From the NCBI GenBank assembly GCA_045626925.1, contig JAZUQZ010000030.1, forward strand, positions 1 through 36,615: a DNA stretch of 36,615 nucleotides, written 5' to 3'. This document shows, in pieces, positions 23,098 to 32,671 of this stretch. Under the pieces are notes generated by a model. That model did no database searches. It saw nothing but the letters and a program-made list of their open reading frames with translations, and was not told where the DNA came from. Position numbers and translations under genes: made by a program. The first letter of the stretch is position 1. The number at the start of each line of letters is the position of its first letter. The DNA is from Aphodoplasma sp045626925. Its GTDB lineage: Bacteria > Bacillota > Clostridia > UBA1381 > UMGS1253.

Positions 23098-24159
23098 ATG
23101 AATAACGCCATACGAGAATACTTTCCCGGTTCAAATACTCCCAAAGGCTTCTATTCGTATTACGACCAAATACTACATAGCGATGAGGCCGATAGAATTA
23201 TTATACTAAAAGGCGGCCCCGGCACAGGAAAATCAACATTTATGCGTCGTGTTGCATCACATCTTGATACGCTCGGTTATGAAACAGAGCTTTTGCATTG
23301 TTCGTCTGACCCTGATTCGCTTGATGGTGTATGTGCGCGTGCTATTGGTTTTTTAATTGTGGATGGTACATCTCCACATATTATAGATGCAAAATTTCCC
23401 GGAGCAATTGAGCAGATTATAAATCTTGGAGAATACTGGAACGCAGATAAAATAAAAGAAAATAAGCAAAACATTATGCGTACCAGCAAAAATATCAGTG
23501 AGTATTTTAAAAACTCATATGAATATCTTGCCGCAGCCAAAACCCTGCAAGAGCGTACCGATTATGAGTTTGATAAGCTTTTGGATGATAACGAAATAAA
23601 CAAAATAACAGAAGACATAAAACGCGAGTTTTCTCTCTATCCACTATGCATAAAAACCGCATCCGAACGCAAGGCCTTTCTTTGTGCAATAACGCCTTAT
23701 GGCAAGATTGAATATACAGACAGCTTTTCCAAAAATGCAAAGAAAGTATATAAAATCAAAGCGGATTGTGCATCACACTCCTCACATCTTTTGCACGCTT
23801 TCAAGGAGCTGTTTTTAAAGAGTGGCTATGATGTGCGCACCTTTTATTCCTCAATGTCACCCGATGTTATGCTTGAACATTTATATGTGCCTGAGGTTGA
23901 TGTGTTTTTTACAACAAAAAACAAACCCAATAGCTTTGTAACAGAAGAAATAACACTTAGTGCAAATCTAAAGGATAAAAATATTTCTCTTGATATTTAT
24001 AGTGATTTGGAAATGTATAACTTGCTTATAAAACGCGCAACGACATCAATTGCAAATGCAAAGCACCTGCATGATGAGCTTGAGGCAATGTATGTTCCGT
24101 TTATGAATTTTGGAGAAATTGAATCGCTTTGTGATAGCGTAATAATGTCAATTAAATAA
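23098..24159 (+). CDS. P-loop ATPase of the PRK06851 type
   Basis: A 353-residue protein of a family common in spore-forming Firmicutes and not functionally assigned. A perfect Walker A, GGPGTGKST, is at 39-47. The first half runs through LGYETELLHCSSDPDSLDG, and the second half repeats a similar pattern (LFLKSGYDVRTFYSSMSPDVMLE) without a clear Walker A, suggesting a duplicated fold with one live site. AGGAGG precedes the start. Its last 163 bases are overlapped on the other strand by the read-through end of ybaK. Confidence 0.75.
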   Translation: MNNAIREYFPGSNTPKGFYSYYDQILHSDEADRIIILKGGPGTGKSTFMRRVASHLDTLGYETELLHCSSDPDSLDGVCARAIGFLIVDGTSPHIIDAKFPGAIEQIINLGEYWNADKIKENKQNIMRTSKNISEYFKNSYEYLAAAKTLQERTDYEFDKLLDDNEINKITEDIKREFSLYPLCIKTASERKAFLCAITPYGKIEYTDSFSKNAKKVYKIKADCASHSSHLLHAFKELFLKSGYDVRTFYSSMSPDVMLEHLYVPEVDVFFTTKNKPNSFVTEEITLSANLKDKNISLDIYSDLEMYNLLIKRATTSIANAKHLHDELEAMYVPFMNFGEIESLCDSVIMSIK

Positions 24160-24662
24160 ATAAAAAAGGGGCTTTTTAATAGTCCCTTTTTTATTATAAT
24201 GTCACAAAAATCTGCTCCAATAAGCTCTGCCAATGCTTTTGGACTAAGCTCCAATTGATAACCAATTTTGCCTGCGCTTACAAAAAAATTTTCAAGCGTT
24301 TGGGCCGAACTGTCAATAACTGTTTTATAAAGTTTTTTCATTCCTATGGGACTACATCCACCGCGTATATAGCCCGTAATTTTATTTATATCTGCAACCT
24401 TAATCATTTCGACCGACTTTTCTCCTACGCTCCGCGCAGTAGCCTTTAAATCAAGCTCCTCATCAACAGGTATCACAAAAACATAATAAACCTTTTGTGG
24501 TGATACAGTTACAAGCGTTTTGTAAACGAGTTCAAACGGTTGACCCATTTTTGTTGCTACGGATATTCCATCAATTTGTCCGTCGTTCGATTCATAGTGA
24601 TGCGCCGTATGTGAAACTTTTGCATTTTCGAGTATGCGCGTCGCATTTGTTTTAAAATTCAT
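23997..24662 (-). CDS. ybaK: YbaK/EbsC-family Cys-tRNA(Pro) deacylase with lost stop codon
   Basis: A trans-editing hydrolase that clears mischarged Cys-tRNA(Pro). The family core is present to about residue 157: TAHHYESNDGQIDG, KVYYVFVIPVDEELDLKATA, KITGYIRGGCSPIGMKK and ELSPKALAELIGADFCDI, where YbaK proteins normally end. No stop follows. The frame continues for about 65 codons through its own terminator hairpin (KKGLLKSPFF) and into the antisense of the convergent ATPase gene. Transcripts stopped at the terminator would lack a stop codon. The start at MNFKTNATRIL fits the spacing of AAAGGGATG; an ATG 15 bases earlier lies directly on that site. Confidence 0.88.
   Translation of the reverse strand: MNFKTNATRILENAKVSHTAHHYESNDGQIDGISVATKMGQPFELVYKTLVTVSPQKVYYVFVIPVDEELDLKATARSVGEKSVEMIKVADINKITGYIRGGCSPIGMKKLYKTVIDSSAQTLENFFVSAGKIGYQLELSPKALAELIGADFCDIIIKKGLLKSPFFIYLIDIITLSQSDSISPKFINGTYIASSSSCRCFAFAIDVVARFISKLYISKSL
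24162..24192. terminator. Bidirectional terminator between the ATPase gene and ybaK
   Basis: Twelve-bp stem (AAAAAAGGG/CCCTTTTTT plus GCT/AGT with one wobble pair) and a 7-base loop, with A and T runs on both sides. It lies inside the extended ybaK frame. Confidence 0.88.
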
Positions 24663-24707
24663 CTTCAATTTTTTCATCCCTTTATTTCACTAATATTCAC
24701 ATCTAAA

Positions 24708-24736
24708 ATTATAGCATAAAGAAGAAAAAATGTCCA
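24708..24736 (-). promoter_or_regulatory. Promoter of ybaK
   Basis: Minus-strand TGGACA (24736-24731), 17-base spacer, TATAAT (24713-24708), divergent from the rlmD promoter. Confidence 0.65.
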
Positions 24737-24745
24737 TTTATTTGG

Positions 24746-24774
24746 TTGAAATATTTTTAGTTTTCTGTTACACT
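24746..24774 (+). promoter_or_regulatory. Promoter of the rlmD-type gene
   Basis: TTGAAA (24746-24751), 17-base spacer, TACACT (24769-24774), 28 bases before the chosen start. Confidence 0.6.
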
Positions 24775-24802
24775 AATTATGATGAAATTTTTGGAGGAAG
24801 TT

Positions 24803-26179
24803 ATGGAGACATCAAAGCTTAAAAAAAATGATATTTATGATATAGAAATCATTGCCCAAGGCAGCGAAGGTGAAGGCATCGGCAAAATCGACGGCTTTGC
24901 CGTATTTATAAAAAATGCTGTCGTGGGCGACTTTGTGCGCGCAAAACTTTTAAAGATTAACAAGTCTTTTGCATATGCTAAAATCGAGCAGATAATCACA
25001 CCTTCCCCTTATCGTGTTGAGCCGCCGTGTGCGGCATTTTCGCGTTGTGGAGGATGTAACTTTATGCACATAAGCTATGAAAAACAACTTCTTCTTAAAA
25101 ACCGTCGTATATATGACGCGCTAACACGAATAGGCGGCTTTGGCGACATTGTTTTGCCTGATATTGTTGCATCCAAAAACATCTATCATTACAGAAATAA
25201 AACTCAATTGCCCGTCGGGCAATCGTCTGATGGCGATATTGTGTGCGGTTTTTTTGCTCCGCGTACACACAGAATATGTGCCATAGATGAGTGTTTTGCG
25301 GCGCCATCACTGCAAAAATCAGTGGCCGATACCGTAAAAAGCTATATGAAAAAATATGACATTACACCATATGACGAAGTAACTCATTCAGGCATAATCA
25401 GGCATATTTTTATACGAACCTCAAAAAATGGAGACGCTATGGTGGTCATTGTCGCAAACTCGCCAAAGCCAAAGTTTTCACAAGAGCTTGTAGATATGCT
25501 TTTGGCAAATGTTAAAGAAGTTGTAAGCATTATCTGGAATGTAAATACCGAGAAAACAAATTTAGTTCTTGGTAAAAAAAATATTAAATTGTATGGCGTT
25601 GATATGTTAGAAGACACCATCGGCGAGCTTTGGTTTAAAATTTCCCCACTAAGTTTTTATCAGGTAAATGCTTTTCAAACAGAAAAGCTTTATAATATTG
25701 CACTTGATTTTGCATCACTCACAGGAGATGAAACCGTTTTTGACTTGTACTGTGGCATAGGCACAATATCGCTTTTTATGGCACCTCACGCTAAAAAAGT
25801 AATCGGACTCGAAATTGTGCCCGAGGCAGTCGAAAATGCGAATGAGAATGCAAAGATAAATAACATTTCAAATGCAATCTTTTATTGTGGCGCTGTCGAA
25901 AAAACCGTAGTTGAGCTTTATAACAGTGGCGAGCGTGCAGATGTAGTTATGCTTGATCCACCGCGCAAAGGTGCCGACGAGGTTACACTTTCGACGCTTA
26001 TACAAACAAACCCAAAAAGGATTGTGTATGTTTCTTGCAATCCCGAAACACTTGCACGCGATGCAAAATTTTTGTGTTCAAACGGCGGATACAAAATTGA
26101 AAAAATACAAGGTGTTGATATGTTTCCCCATACTACCCATGTGGAGACTGTTGTGCTGCTATGTCGCGCTGGTCACTAA
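24803..26179 (+). CDS. rlmD: 23S rRNA (uracil-5-)-methyltransferase, RlmD/RumA type
   Basis: A 458-residue SAM-dependent methyltransferase that makes 5-methyluridine in 23S rRNA. It has an N-terminal TRAM domain (about 5-65), iron-sulfur cysteines in CAAFSRCGGC (76, 82, 85) with a later fourth Cys, a SAM site VFDLYCGIGTISLF, DPPRKG, and the catalytic SCNPETL (Cys412). The start is METSKLKK because GGAGGAAGTT directly precedes it; the longest frame begins 8 codons earlier, overlapping that site. Many Firmicutes carry a dual-site RlmCD, so the exact uridine is uncertain. Confidence 0.92.
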   Translation: METSKLKKNDIYDIEIIAQGSEGEGIGKIDGFAVFIKNAVVGDFVRAKLLKINKSFAYAKIEQIITPSPYRVEPPCAAFSRCGGCNFMHISYEKQLLLKNRRIYDALTRIGGFGDIVLPDIVASKNIYHYRNKTQLPVGQSSDGDIVCGFFAPRTHRICAIDECFAAPSLQKSVADTVKSYMKKYDITPYDEVTHSGIIRHIFIRTSKNGDAMVVIVANSPKPKFSQELVDMLLANVKEVVSIIWNVNTEKTNLVLGKKNIKLYGVDMLEDTIGELWFKISPLSFYQVNAFQTEKLYNIALDFASLTGDETVFDLYCGIGTISLFMAPHAKKVIGLEIVPEAVENANENAKINNISNAIFYCGAVEKTVVELYNSGERADVVMLDPPRKGADEVTLSTLIQTNPKRIVYVSCNPETLARDAKFLCSNGGYKIEKIQGVDMFPHTTHVETVVLLCRAGH

Positions 26180-26328
26180 TCTGTGTATCCTACCTATTAT
26201 AAAGAAATACTGACACAATCAAAGAAGCAAGTATATTGTATTAAGTTTAATGAAACAATGAAATATGTAATTATACGACACTTCTTTTCATAAATTATAT
26301 TATCTATTTATCTTAAGGAGTGACAATT

Positions 26329-26859
26329 TTGAGTACAGTAGTTATTTACAAGTCAAAATATGGTGCAACAAAACAATATGCACACTGGATTGCAGACGAG
26401 CTTGGGTGCAAGGCAATCGATGCAAAAGGGCTGAAATGTGACGATTTGATAAAGTATGATACAATCATATATGGCGGCGGTTTATACGCCGAAGTTATAA
26501 ACGGTATAAGTCTTATTACAAAAAATTATGAGCTTTTAAAAAACAAAAATCTCATCGTTTTTTCTACAGCAATTACACCGCTTGAGTGCAGAGATTATTA
26601 TGATAAACTCGTTGTTGAAAAAAACTTTGAACCAAAAATGCTTGAAAATGTAAAGATTTTTAATTTTATGGGCAAAATGATTCTTGATGAGCTTTCTTTA
26701 GCTCATAAAACTGCCCTCAAATCCTTGAAACTTATTATGAAAAATAAGCAAAATCCATCAGATATGGAAAAACTTTTGATTGAGCTTTGCGACTTTAATG
26801 ATGATAAATGTGATAAAGACGCAATAAAAGAGCTCATTATGTATGTACGCGCATTATAA
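26329..26859 (+). CDS. Flavodoxin-domain protein
   Basis: A 176-residue flavodoxin-like protein, probably FMN-binding and used in low-potential electron transfer or as a protoporphyrinogen oxidase HemG-like flavodoxin. The FMN phosphate loop SKYGATKQYA is near the start, followed by YDTIIYGGGLYAEVINGI. Length suits a long flavodoxin. The start is best taken as TTG at 26329, with AAGGAG 8 bases upstream; GTG at 26320 overlaps that site. It stands alone between rlmD and pfp. Confidence 0.8.
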   Translation: MSTVVIYKSKYGATKQYAHWIADELGCKAIDAKGLKCDDLIKYDTIIYGGGLYAEVINGISLITKNYELLKNKNLIVFSTAITPLECRDYYDKLVVEKNFEPKMLENVKIFNFMGKMILDELSLAHKTALKSLKLIMKNKQNPSDMEKLLIELCDFNDDKCDKDAIKELIMYVRAL

Positions 26860-26890
26860 AGTTTCACTTTTGTTATAAAGATATAAATGG

Positions 26891-26919
26891 TTGATTTTTT
26901 TTGTATCCAATGATAAAAT
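26891..26919 (+). promoter_or_regulatory. Promoter of pfp
   Basis: TTGATT (26891-26896), 17-base spacer, TAAAAT (26914-26919), 57 bases before the start. Confidence 0.55.
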
Positions 26920-26976
26920 ATAGATGATAAAACTTATAAACAACACATTAAACAACACAAAAGAACGGAGGACTTT

Positions 26977-28212
26977 ATGAAATTTTTAAAAGGTAATGCA
27001 ATGGTTGGTCAATCGGGCGGTCCTACAGCCGCTATAAACGCAACACTTGCAGGCGTATATAAGGCCGCGCGTGACAGTGAGTATATAGACACAATTTACG
27101 GTCTTGTACACGGAATAGCTGGTCTTTTAAAAAATGACATCGTAGATATGAGTGAGGGACTTAGAACAGATGAAGATATCGAAATCTTAGCCTCTACCCC
27201 ATCGGCGTATCTTGGTTCGTGTCGTTTTAAACTTCCAAAACACGAGGACAAACCCGAAGTGTATGAAGAGATTTTTAAGATATTTGAAAAAAATAATGTA
27301 AAATATTTCTTCTACATTGGTGGAAACGACTCTATGGACACTGTTTATAAACTAAGTCTTTATGCGTCAAAAATCGGTTATGAGATAAACATTATGGGCG
27401 TTCCCAAAACTATTGATAACGACCTTGCAATGACTGACCACACACCAGGATTTGGCAGTGCGGCAAAATATATTGCAACATCTGCGCGAGAACTCATTCG
27501 TGATGTATCCGTTTATGGTGATTTTTGTGTGGGAATTTTAGAAATTATGGGACGCAATGCAGGTTGGCTCACTGCCGCCGCCGCTTTGGCTCGTCATGAG
27601 GGTTGTGATGCGCCTGACCTTATTTATCTTCCTGAAATTGTTTTTGATATTGATAAATTCATCGAGGATATCAAAAAAGTTTTAGAAAGAAAAAAATGTG
27701 TATTTATTGCAGTTTCGGAAGGTGTACATCTTGCCGACGGAACATATATTTGTGATGCATTAAGCAATGGCGAAACAGATGCCTTTGGACACAAACGCCT
27801 CAGCGGTACCGCAAGAGTTCTTTCAAATATTGTTACAGAGCGTCTTGGAGCAAAAACGCGTCAGGTCGAGTTTAGTCTACTTCAAAGATGTGCAGCGCAC
27901 TGTGCATCGGCAACTGATATTTCAGAATCGCTTATGATTGGTGCCTATGCTGTAAACGAGGCTATAAACGGCAAAACCGGCCATATGGTGTACTTTGTCC
28001 GTGAATCAAATTCGCCATATAAGGTTTCGGCTTCAAGCGCAAATATCGCCGATATTGCAAATATTGAAAAGGTTATTCCTCGCAAGTGGATTAACGAAGA
28101 TGGTAATGATGTTACACAAGAGGCAATTGATTATATGCTACCTCTTATTCAAGGCGAAGCAAAAGTCTTTATGAAAGACGGTTTGCCAATGCACGCTATA
28201 CTAAAAAAATAA
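26977..28212 (+). CDS. pfp: PPi-dependent 6-phosphofructokinase
   Basis: A 411-residue phosphofructokinase converting fructose-6-phosphate to the 1,6-bisphosphate. The phosphoryl-donor residues are those of the pyrophosphate type: GGNDS (115-119) carries Asp118 where ATP enzymes have Gly, and PKTIDND (143-149) carries Lys144 where ATP enzymes have Gly. GQSGGPTAAINA near the start and MGRNAGW are also family marks. This makes the step reversible and ATP-sparing. GGAGG precedes ATG. It is a single-gene unit with a promoter and a perfect terminator. Confidence 0.93.
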   Translation: MKFLKGNAMVGQSGGPTAAINATLAGVYKAARDSEYIDTIYGLVHGIAGLLKNDIVDMSEGLRTDEDIEILASTPSAYLGSCRFKLPKHEDKPEVYEEIFKIFEKNNVKYFFYIGGNDSMDTVYKLSLYASKIGYEINIMGVPKTIDNDLAMTDHTPGFGSAAKYIATSARELIRDVSVYGDFCVGILEIMGRNAGWLTAAAALARHEGCDAPDLIYLPEIVFDIDKFIEDIKKVLERKKCVFIAVSEGVHLADGTYICDALSNGETDAFGHKRLSGTARVLSNIVTERLGAKTRQVEFSLLQRCAAHCASATDISESLMIGAYAVNEAINGKTGHMVYFVRESNSPYKVSASSANIADIANIEKVIPRKWINEDGNDVTQEAIDYMLPLIQGEAKVFMKDGLPMHAILKK

Positions 28213-28222
28213 TATGATATAT

Positions 28223-28254
28223 AAAAGGAGTTGTTCATATGAACAACTCCTTTT
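28223..28254. terminator. Bidirectional terminator between pfp and the S41 protease gene
   Basis: A perfect 14-bp stem AAAAGGAGTTGTTC/GAACAACTCCTTTT with a 4-base ATAT loop, flanked by A and T on both sides, directly at the ends of both genes. Confidence 0.93.
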
Positions 28255-28255
28255 T

Positions 28256-29704
28256 CTATTTTTTAAGATAACCTGTATACTCAAGTCCGAACAATTCAAA
28301 TGCCTTTGCCATTTGATTATCTATCCCTACCTCAACCTCGGCAGCTTTATCAAAAAGGAACATCTGAGTATTTATATCAAGTACGCCCGTAGGCTCAAGA
28401 GAAGAATCTCCTTGAAACGCCATAACTGCATACTTCATTTTTTCATCGTATGGCGTGTCAAAATATCCAACATCATATCCAAGCGCCGCCAAGCGTTGCT
28501 TGATTGCATAAAGTTCTTCACCGTCAAAGCCCTCTTTATATTCTGGGGCAAATATCATCTCGTTTATATCTGACTCAGCAAGAGTGATTATTTCATTACT
28601 TATAACATAATTTGGCTTTATGCCGACTTTATTGATTTGCTTTCCTTTGCGTGTAAAGTACTCGCCAGTTGTAACCTTGCACATTCTTCCGCCATATAGA
28701 CTAAGTATGGATTGTGTTACAGCCTTGCCATATGTCTGCTCTCCAATAAGCTTTGATGCATTTGAGTCTTGCAGGGCACTCGCCAAAAGCTCTGCTGCAC
28801 TTGCTGTATATTCGTTTACAAGCGTTACAAGCTTGTATTTTGACTTTTTAAGGTCAGATCTATACGATGTTGACATATTGCCATATTTTGTCTTATGCGT
28901 TGCAATTACACCCTTTGGGACAAAGTTTTTTGCAACATCAACGGCAACCTCTAAATAACCGCCCGCATTATATCTAAGGTCAAGTATTATTTTCTTAATC
29001 TTTTTCTTATCAAACTCTGTCAAAACTTTTTTAAGATCTTTGTTTGTTGTGCTTGTAAAGCTTTCAATATAAATATATCCAACACCATCGTCCAAAATTG
29101 TATATGAAACGCTGTCTTGTTTAAGTTCTCCGCGCACAATCGCAAGGTCAAAGATTCTATTGCCGCGTGCAAGCGTCAAATTGACCGTCGTACCAATTTC
29201 TCCACGCACTTTATTTGCAACATAGTCGGTGCTTTTCCCCGACATATTCTCGCCCTCAACTTTTATAATCAAATCGCCCGGCAATACGCCTGCCTTTTCA
29301 GCGGCAGAGCCGGAAATTACTTGTATAATTTCGATATAGCGCTCCCCTTTTGACATTTGGACGCCAATGCCTCCGCCAATATTTTCGAGTGCACGATTCA
29401 GTTCTGCATATTCTGCCGGTGTGTAAAACTCACTGTATTCATCAAGACTATTAAACAGTGCGCGCAAAAACGAATCGAGTGCTTGTGGGTCACTGTTAAC
29501 CAAATTGATTAGCGTGCGTTCCAAAAGCTCGTCCTTTGATATATCAAAACGATATAGCTCTAATAAATCATTTGAAACCTGGGTAAAAAACTTTGCCTCT
29601 TCAGTCGGCACAATCGGCTTTAGGTTTTCCACTGCAAATGCAGGCATTGTAAACAAAAGCATAAGTGCCAACACGCTTGCAATTATTCTCTTTGTGTTTT
29701 TCAT
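28256..29704 (-). CDS. S41-family carboxyl-terminal processing protease with PDZ and peptidoglycan-binding domains
   Basis: A 482-residue exported serine protease. A signal peptide (about 1-24, ending PAFA) is followed by a helical region, a PDZ domain (about 105-195, GGGIGVQMSKGERYIEI), the S41 protease with the catalytic dyad Ser302 in TASAAELLASAL and Lys327 in EQTYGKAVTQ, and a C-terminal peptidoglycan-binding domain (about 394-450, LYAIKQRLAALGYDVG). In Bacillus related CtpA/CtpB proteases act in cell envelope processing and sporulation signalling; which role applies here cannot be told. It lies 28 bases after argS and is probably the last gene of the ddl-murI-argS transcript. Confidence 0.92.
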   Translation of the reverse strand: MKNTKRIIASVLALMLLFTMPAFAVENLKPIVPTEEAKFFTQVSNDLLELYRFDISKDELLERTLINLVNSDPQALDSFLRALFNSLDEYSEFYTPAEYAELNRALENIGGGIGVQMSKGERYIEIIQVISGSAAEKAGVLPGDLIIKVEGENMSGKSTDYVANKVRGEIGTTVNLTLARGNRIFDLAIVRGELKQDSVSYTILDDGVGYIYIESFTSTTNKDLKKVLTEFDKKKIKKIILDLRYNAGGYLEVAVDVAKNFVPKGVIATHKTKYGNMSTSYRSDLKKSKYKLVTLVNEYTASAAELLASALQDSNASKLIGEQTYGKAVTQSILSLYGGRMCKVTTGEYFTRKGKQINKVGIKPNYVISNEIITLAESDINEMIFAPEYKEGFDGEELYAIKQRLAALGYDVGYFDTPYDEKMKYAVMAFQGDSSLEPTGVLDINTQMFLFDKAAEVEVGIDNQMAKAFELFGLEYTGYLKK

Positions 29705-29732
29705 ACACTCACCCTCCGCTATAATTTAACAA

Positions 29733-31427
29733 TTACATTCTTTCCGGTGCATCAATCGAAAGCATCGAAAGTACATTTTTAAGTACTATTCTTACTGTAT
29801 CAACAAGCTTTAATCTTGCCTCCATAAGTGCTCTGTTTTCCTGACGAACATGACAGCTATTGTAAAAAGCATGAAATAGCGACGCAAGGTCTATACAATA
29901 GCGTGTAAGCCTGCTCGGCTCATATATGAGCGCCGCCGCCTTAATCTCTTCCGGCAGGTCACAAAGCTTCTTCAAAAGTTCTTTTTCCTGTTCTTCTTTT
30001 AAAAGTGTCAAATCAAGCTCGTCCGCTTTTTTTACGCTTATACCTTCTTCTTTTAAAAGAGAAATTATGCTACACATTCTCGCATGTGCATATTGGACAT
30101 AATATACGGGGTTTTCGCTTGTCTGTGCAACGGCTAAATCAAGGTCAAATACCATATGACTGTCTGCCTGACGCATATTGAAGAAAAACCTTGCCGCATC
30201 AACGCTTGTATCCTCAAGCAAATCAGAAAGTGTAACTGCTTTTCCTGTACGCTTTGACATTCTAACTATCTCGCCATCTTGTGTAAGACGCACAAGCTGC
30301 ATTATAATTACATCAAGCTTTTCCGAATCAATACCAATCGCACTAAGCGCCTTTTTCATACGGGCAACATGTCCATAGTGGTCAGCGCCCCATATGTCAA
30401 TCGCCTTGTCAAATTTGCGCTCAACAATTTTGTTTCTATGATACGCAACATCGGCCGCAAAATATGTAGGAACGCCATTTGCACGAACTAATACATCGTC
30501 TTTTTCTTCCCCAAAATCTGTTGCTTTAAACCAAAGAGCACCATCAAGCTCATATGTATGACCGCTCTTTTTAAATAGCTCTATTACTTCTTTTACTGCG
30601 CCCGAATTATGAAGCTCGCTTTCTCTAAACCATACATCATAGTTTATTCTATATTTTTCAAGGTCACTTTTTAATGCATCAATATTTATTTCAAGTGCGT
30701 ATGCAACAAGGGCGTCCTTTCTTTCCTGTTCAGATGCATTTACATATTTATCGCCATTTATATCGGCAAATGCTTTCGCATGGTCTTTAATATCGCCACC
30801 CTGATATCCATCCTCCGGAAATTCTACCTTATCTTCGCCAAGATAAATTTGTAAATAACGCGCATTTAACGAGTTTGCAAATTTTTCAATTTGATTTCCA
30901 GCATCGTTTATATAAAACTCACGAGTTACATCATAGCCTGCCCACGACAAAAGCTCTGCCAAACAATCACCAAGTGCACCGCCGCGCGCATTTCCCATAT
31001 GCATAGGCCCCGTCGGATTTGCAGAAACAAACTCGACCATATATTTTTGGCCTTTTCCCATATCTGACTTTCCATAATCGCCCTGTGCTTTTTCAACTGC
31101 ACCAATAACGGGATATAACCACGAATCATCGAGATAAAAGTTTATAAATCCCGCTCCGGCAACCTCACACTTAGAAATTTTGCCACCAATTTCGATATTT
31201 TTTACAATAGCGTCCGCAATTACGCGTGGCGGTTTTCTAAGCGTTCGTGTGAGAAGCATCGCAATATTTGTCGAATAGTCGCCATTTGTTTTATCACGCG
31301 GCTCTTCAATATTTATTTCGTATTCTTCTACCTTATCAAGCTCACCCGTTTCCATTGCTGCGCAAAGTGCTTTTTCAATTATTTTAATAAGTTCTTCTTT
31401 AAGGCTTTCAATTATTGTTTTTTTCAT
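29733..31427 (-). CDS. argS: Arginyl-tRNA synthetase
   Basis: A 564-residue class I aminoacyl-tRNA synthetase. The HIGH signature is HMGN (143-146) within SANPTGPMHMGNARGG, the KMSKS equivalent is RMSKRTGK, and the C-terminal helical anticodon-binding domain ends with the family HAFYNSCHV region and a terminal RM. The N-terminal additional domain is present. The start overlaps the DUF1934 gene by 20 bases, a typical ywiB-argS arrangement. Confidence 0.97.
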   Translation of the reverse strand: MKKTIIESLKEELIKIIEKALCAAMETGELDKVEEYEINIEEPRDKTNGDYSTNIAMLLTRTLRKPPRVIADAIVKNIEIGGKISKCEVAGAGFINFYLDDSWLYPVIGAVEKAQGDYGKSDMGKGQKYMVEFVSANPTGPMHMGNARGGALGDCLAELLSWAGYDVTREFYINDAGNQIEKFANSLNARYLQIYLGEDKVEFPEDGYQGGDIKDHAKAFADINGDKYVNASEQERKDALVAYALEINIDALKSDLEKYRINYDVWFRESELHNSGAVKEVIELFKKSGHTYELDGALWFKATDFGEEKDDVLVRANGVPTYFAADVAYHRNKIVERKFDKAIDIWGADHYGHVARMKKALSAIGIDSEKLDVIIMQLVRLTQDGEIVRMSKRTGKAVTLSDLLEDTSVDAARFFFNMRQADSHMVFDLDLAVAQTSENPVYYVQYAHARMCSIISLLKEEGISVKKADELDLTLLKEEQEKELLKKLCDLPEEIKAAALIYEPSRLTRYCIDLASLFHAFYNSCHVRQENRALMEARLKLVDTVRIVLKNVLSMLSIDAPERM

Positions 31428-31863
31428 CTGTATTCTCCTTGTTTATGCTTATATTTAAATGGTTTTCAGATTTTGCTGCACCCATATCAAGACGATATAT
31501 CATATCAAGCTCTCCACCATTTTCATCAAGCTTTGCATCTATTTTTTTTGCTTCTGTTTCCATCGTGATACTTCCAAAATCAAAGTTGTATACGCATGAA
31601 TGCTTTTTATCAACCTCATAACACATCACGCTATTCATTGCACCGGTGCGCTTTACCCACACTTTTCCTCCATTTTCTTCAACTTTGATTGTAGTGGTTG
31701 AGCCACGCATTTCGCTAAAGCCTGTCTCTTCATAGAGTATATAGTATTTTCCGTTTTTGTATTCATATCGTGCATCGGCAAGTATATCCATCTGTGTTAC
31801 CTCGCCGTCATTATCAACCCACGACTTTATTCTAATGCTTGCATTAGTATTTTTCAATGTCAA
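31408..31863 (-). CDS. DUF1934 (YwiB-like) protein
   Basis: A 151-residue soluble beta-barrel-type protein of the DUF1934 family, with YILYEETGFSEMRGSTTTIKV near 40-60, VWVKRTGAMNSVMCYEV and GELDMIYRLDM. The function is not known, but it is linked to argS across Firmicutes. It overlaps both neighbours by 20 bases (murI upstream, argS downstream), so it is tightly coupled. Confidence 0.88.
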   Translation of the reverse strand: MTLKNTNASIRIKSWVDNDGEVTQMDILADARYEYKNGKYYILYEETGFSEMRGSTTTIKVEENGGKVWVKRTGAMNSVMCYEVDKKHSCVYNFDFGSITMETEAKKIDAKLDENGGELDMIYRLDMGAAKSENHLNISINKENTDEKNNN

Positions 31864-32650
31864 TTTTGTTCACCATCTCTCCAATTTCCTGTTGTAAAAA
31901 CAAGCTTCCCAAATGAGCAAAATTATCAACACTATCACTTACAAAATAACTATACGATGCTTTTTTTGCTAAAGACAACATATCGTTTTCTTCAAGAAAG
32001 CGTTTTGTATATTGTGCCGTCGCCTCGCCCACATCTATAAGGGTGACGCCATCGCCCATAATTTCTTTTATAACTTCTTTTAAAAGCGGATAATGTGTAC
32101 AACCAAGAATCAGCGTATCAATATCATTTTCCTTAAGTGGTTGCAAATATTCTTTTGCAACAAGCCGTGCAACCTCGCTATCAAAGTGACCGTTTTCAAC
32201 TAATGGAACAAATAACGGACACGCATTGGAAAAGACAGATATATCACTTGCAATCGAGCTGATTTTCTTTGCAAATGCGTCACTTTTAATCGTTGCAGGT
32301 GTAGCAATTACACCAATTTTTTTGTTTTTTGTAGCTTTTATGGCGCACACAGCCGCCTCATCTACAACGCCTGTCATTTTTATCTCGACCTTTTCTTTCA
32401 CTATCGGCAATGCTACTGTGCTCGCAGTACCACATGCAACAACAATCATCTTTATATCAAATGTCTTTAAAAATTCAACATCCTGCATAACATATTTGAT
32501 TATCGTTTCAGGCGAGCGTGTACCATACGGGACGCGCCCTGTATCACCAAAATACACGATATCCTCGTTTGGAAGTACGCGCATAAGTTGTTTTACTGCC
32601 GTAAGTCCGCCAAGCCCAGAATCAAAAACACCTATTGGTCTATTATCCAT
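31844..32650 (-). CDS. murI: Glutamate racemase
   Basis: A 268-residue cofactor-free racemase that makes D-glutamate for peptidoglycan. Both catalytic cysteines are present: Cys73 in VVACGTAS and Cys184 in LGCTHYPLL. The start PIGVFDSGLGGLT and YFGDTGRVPYGTRS are hallmarks. It lies 21 bases after ddl and overlaps the DUF1934 gene, so cell-wall precursor genes form one operon. Confidence 0.96.
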   Translation of the reverse strand: MDNRPIGVFDSGLGGLTAVKQLMRVLPNEDIVYFGDTGRVPYGTRSPETIIKYVMQDVEFLKTFDIKMIVVACGTASTVALPIVKEKVEIKMTGVVDEAAVCAIKATKNKKIGVIATPATIKSDAFAKKISSIASDISVFSNACPLFVPLVENGHFDSEVARLVAKEYLQPLKENDIDTLILGCTHYPLLKEVIKEIMGDGVTLIDVGEATAQYTKRFLEENDMLSLAKKASYSYFVSDSVDNFAHLGSLFLQQEIGEMVNKIDIEKY

Positions 32651-32671
32651 ACATTATCCAACTTTCTAAAA

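Noticed and set aside
28214..28573. 119-codon plus-strand frame after pfp
   Set aside because: Runs through the bidirectional terminator and is antisense to the S41 protease gene; no ribosome binding site.
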